Source: Negadavirga shengliensis
Lineage (GTDB): Bacteria; Bacteroidota; Bacteroidia; Cytophagales; Cyclobacteriaceae
NCBI RefSeq assembly: GCF_042652345.1
Contig: NZ_JBHSJJ010000010.1
Span: 154,614 to 218,613, forward strand
Direction: 5' to 3'
DNA: 64,000 bases
Under the pieces are notes generated by a model, which made no database searches, was not told the origin of the DNA, and saw only the letters and a list, made by a program, of their open reading frames with translations. Positions 63,931 to 64,000 of the stretch are shown piece by piece (within the stretch, counting starts at the first letter, position 1; the number at the start of each line of letters is the position of its first letter). The position numbers and the translations under genes were made by a program.

Positions 63931-64000
63931 TTTGATTGATTTTAAGCTGCCAATCGAAAATTTCCTGAATCCCGGTCAAAAACTCCTGATTCGATTGCCG

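Overview
The window looks like chromosomal DNA of a Bacteroidota bacterium, most likely Cytophagales/Cyclobacteriaceae. Evidence: SPII lipoproteins, an ECF sigma/FecR/TonB-receptor/DUF4249 locus, DUF4221 and other 6-bladed propeller lipoproteins, DUF5777 and DUF6134 proteins, near absence of Shine-Dalgarno sequences, and several promoters of the Bacteroidota type (TTTG, about 19-20 nt, TAnnTTTG). The genus is inference. I saw no rRNA, tRNA, CRISPR array, intact transposase or replication origin.

Layout. 0-0.9 kb: end of a nosF-like gene and nosY (copper-site maturation transporter of nitrous oxide reductase). 1.3-7.2 kb (-): an MFP/RND/outer-membrane-factor efflux operon. 7.5-8.3 kb: a scar made of a lepA 5' fragment, a REP-like palindromic element and the 3' tail of a second efflux outer-membrane gene. 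8.5-11.5 kb: a nucleoside/ribose salvage operon (ribokinase, periplasmic nucleoside hydrolase, sugar transporter). 12-14.2 kb: small DinB, DUF1801, AHSA1 genes and the first of three related small 'NFDLED' proteins. 15.4-17.8 kb: an alkylation-repair operon (AraC-MGMT, 2OG oxygenase, Ada-zinc/AlkB fusion). 17.9-23.4 kb: MarR regulator, TrhA, a DUF5777/cytochrome pair, HIT, tautomerase, AraC and FMN reductase genes.

23.4-32.5 kb is the accessory region. It holds an 85/86-bp tandem hairpin array, a family of 6-bladed propeller lipoproteins (two intact plus one DUF4221 intact, one frameshifted, one only a 3' remnant), a VKOR-thioredoxin protein, a 40-aa double-glycine leader peptide with two core cysteines that is absent from usual ORF calls, and a C39 peptidase-ABC exporter cut off after its peptidase domain. 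Three copies of one upstream repeat mark the recombination joints. I read it as a partly decayed peptide maturation, disulfide-forming and export locus with surface propeller partners. This is the best candidate in the window for an uncharacterised system.

32.5-39.4 kb (-): a TetR-controlled Ybh-type ABC-2 drug exporter operon with its own TolC. 39.5-45.5 kb: frameshifted DinB gene, then sigma/anti-sigma/TonB receptor/DUF4249. 45.9-49.4 kb: arylamine N-acetyltransferase, second NFDLED protein, FMN reductase, an internally deleted SDR gene, and a divergent Cys-rich ArsR/SufR-like regulator. 49-53.8 kb: a GbsR/MarR-controlled tripartite MacB/LolD-type exporter with matched operator dyads at both promoters. 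54-60.6 kb: VOC, DoxX, MATE, Crp-like, AhpD-like, DoxX/HxlR pair, alpha/beta hydrolase/TetR pair sharing an operator. 60.9-64 kb (-): DUF5020-like porin, PhyH dioxygenase, third NFDLED protein and an ABC-F protein lacking most of its first ATPase domain.
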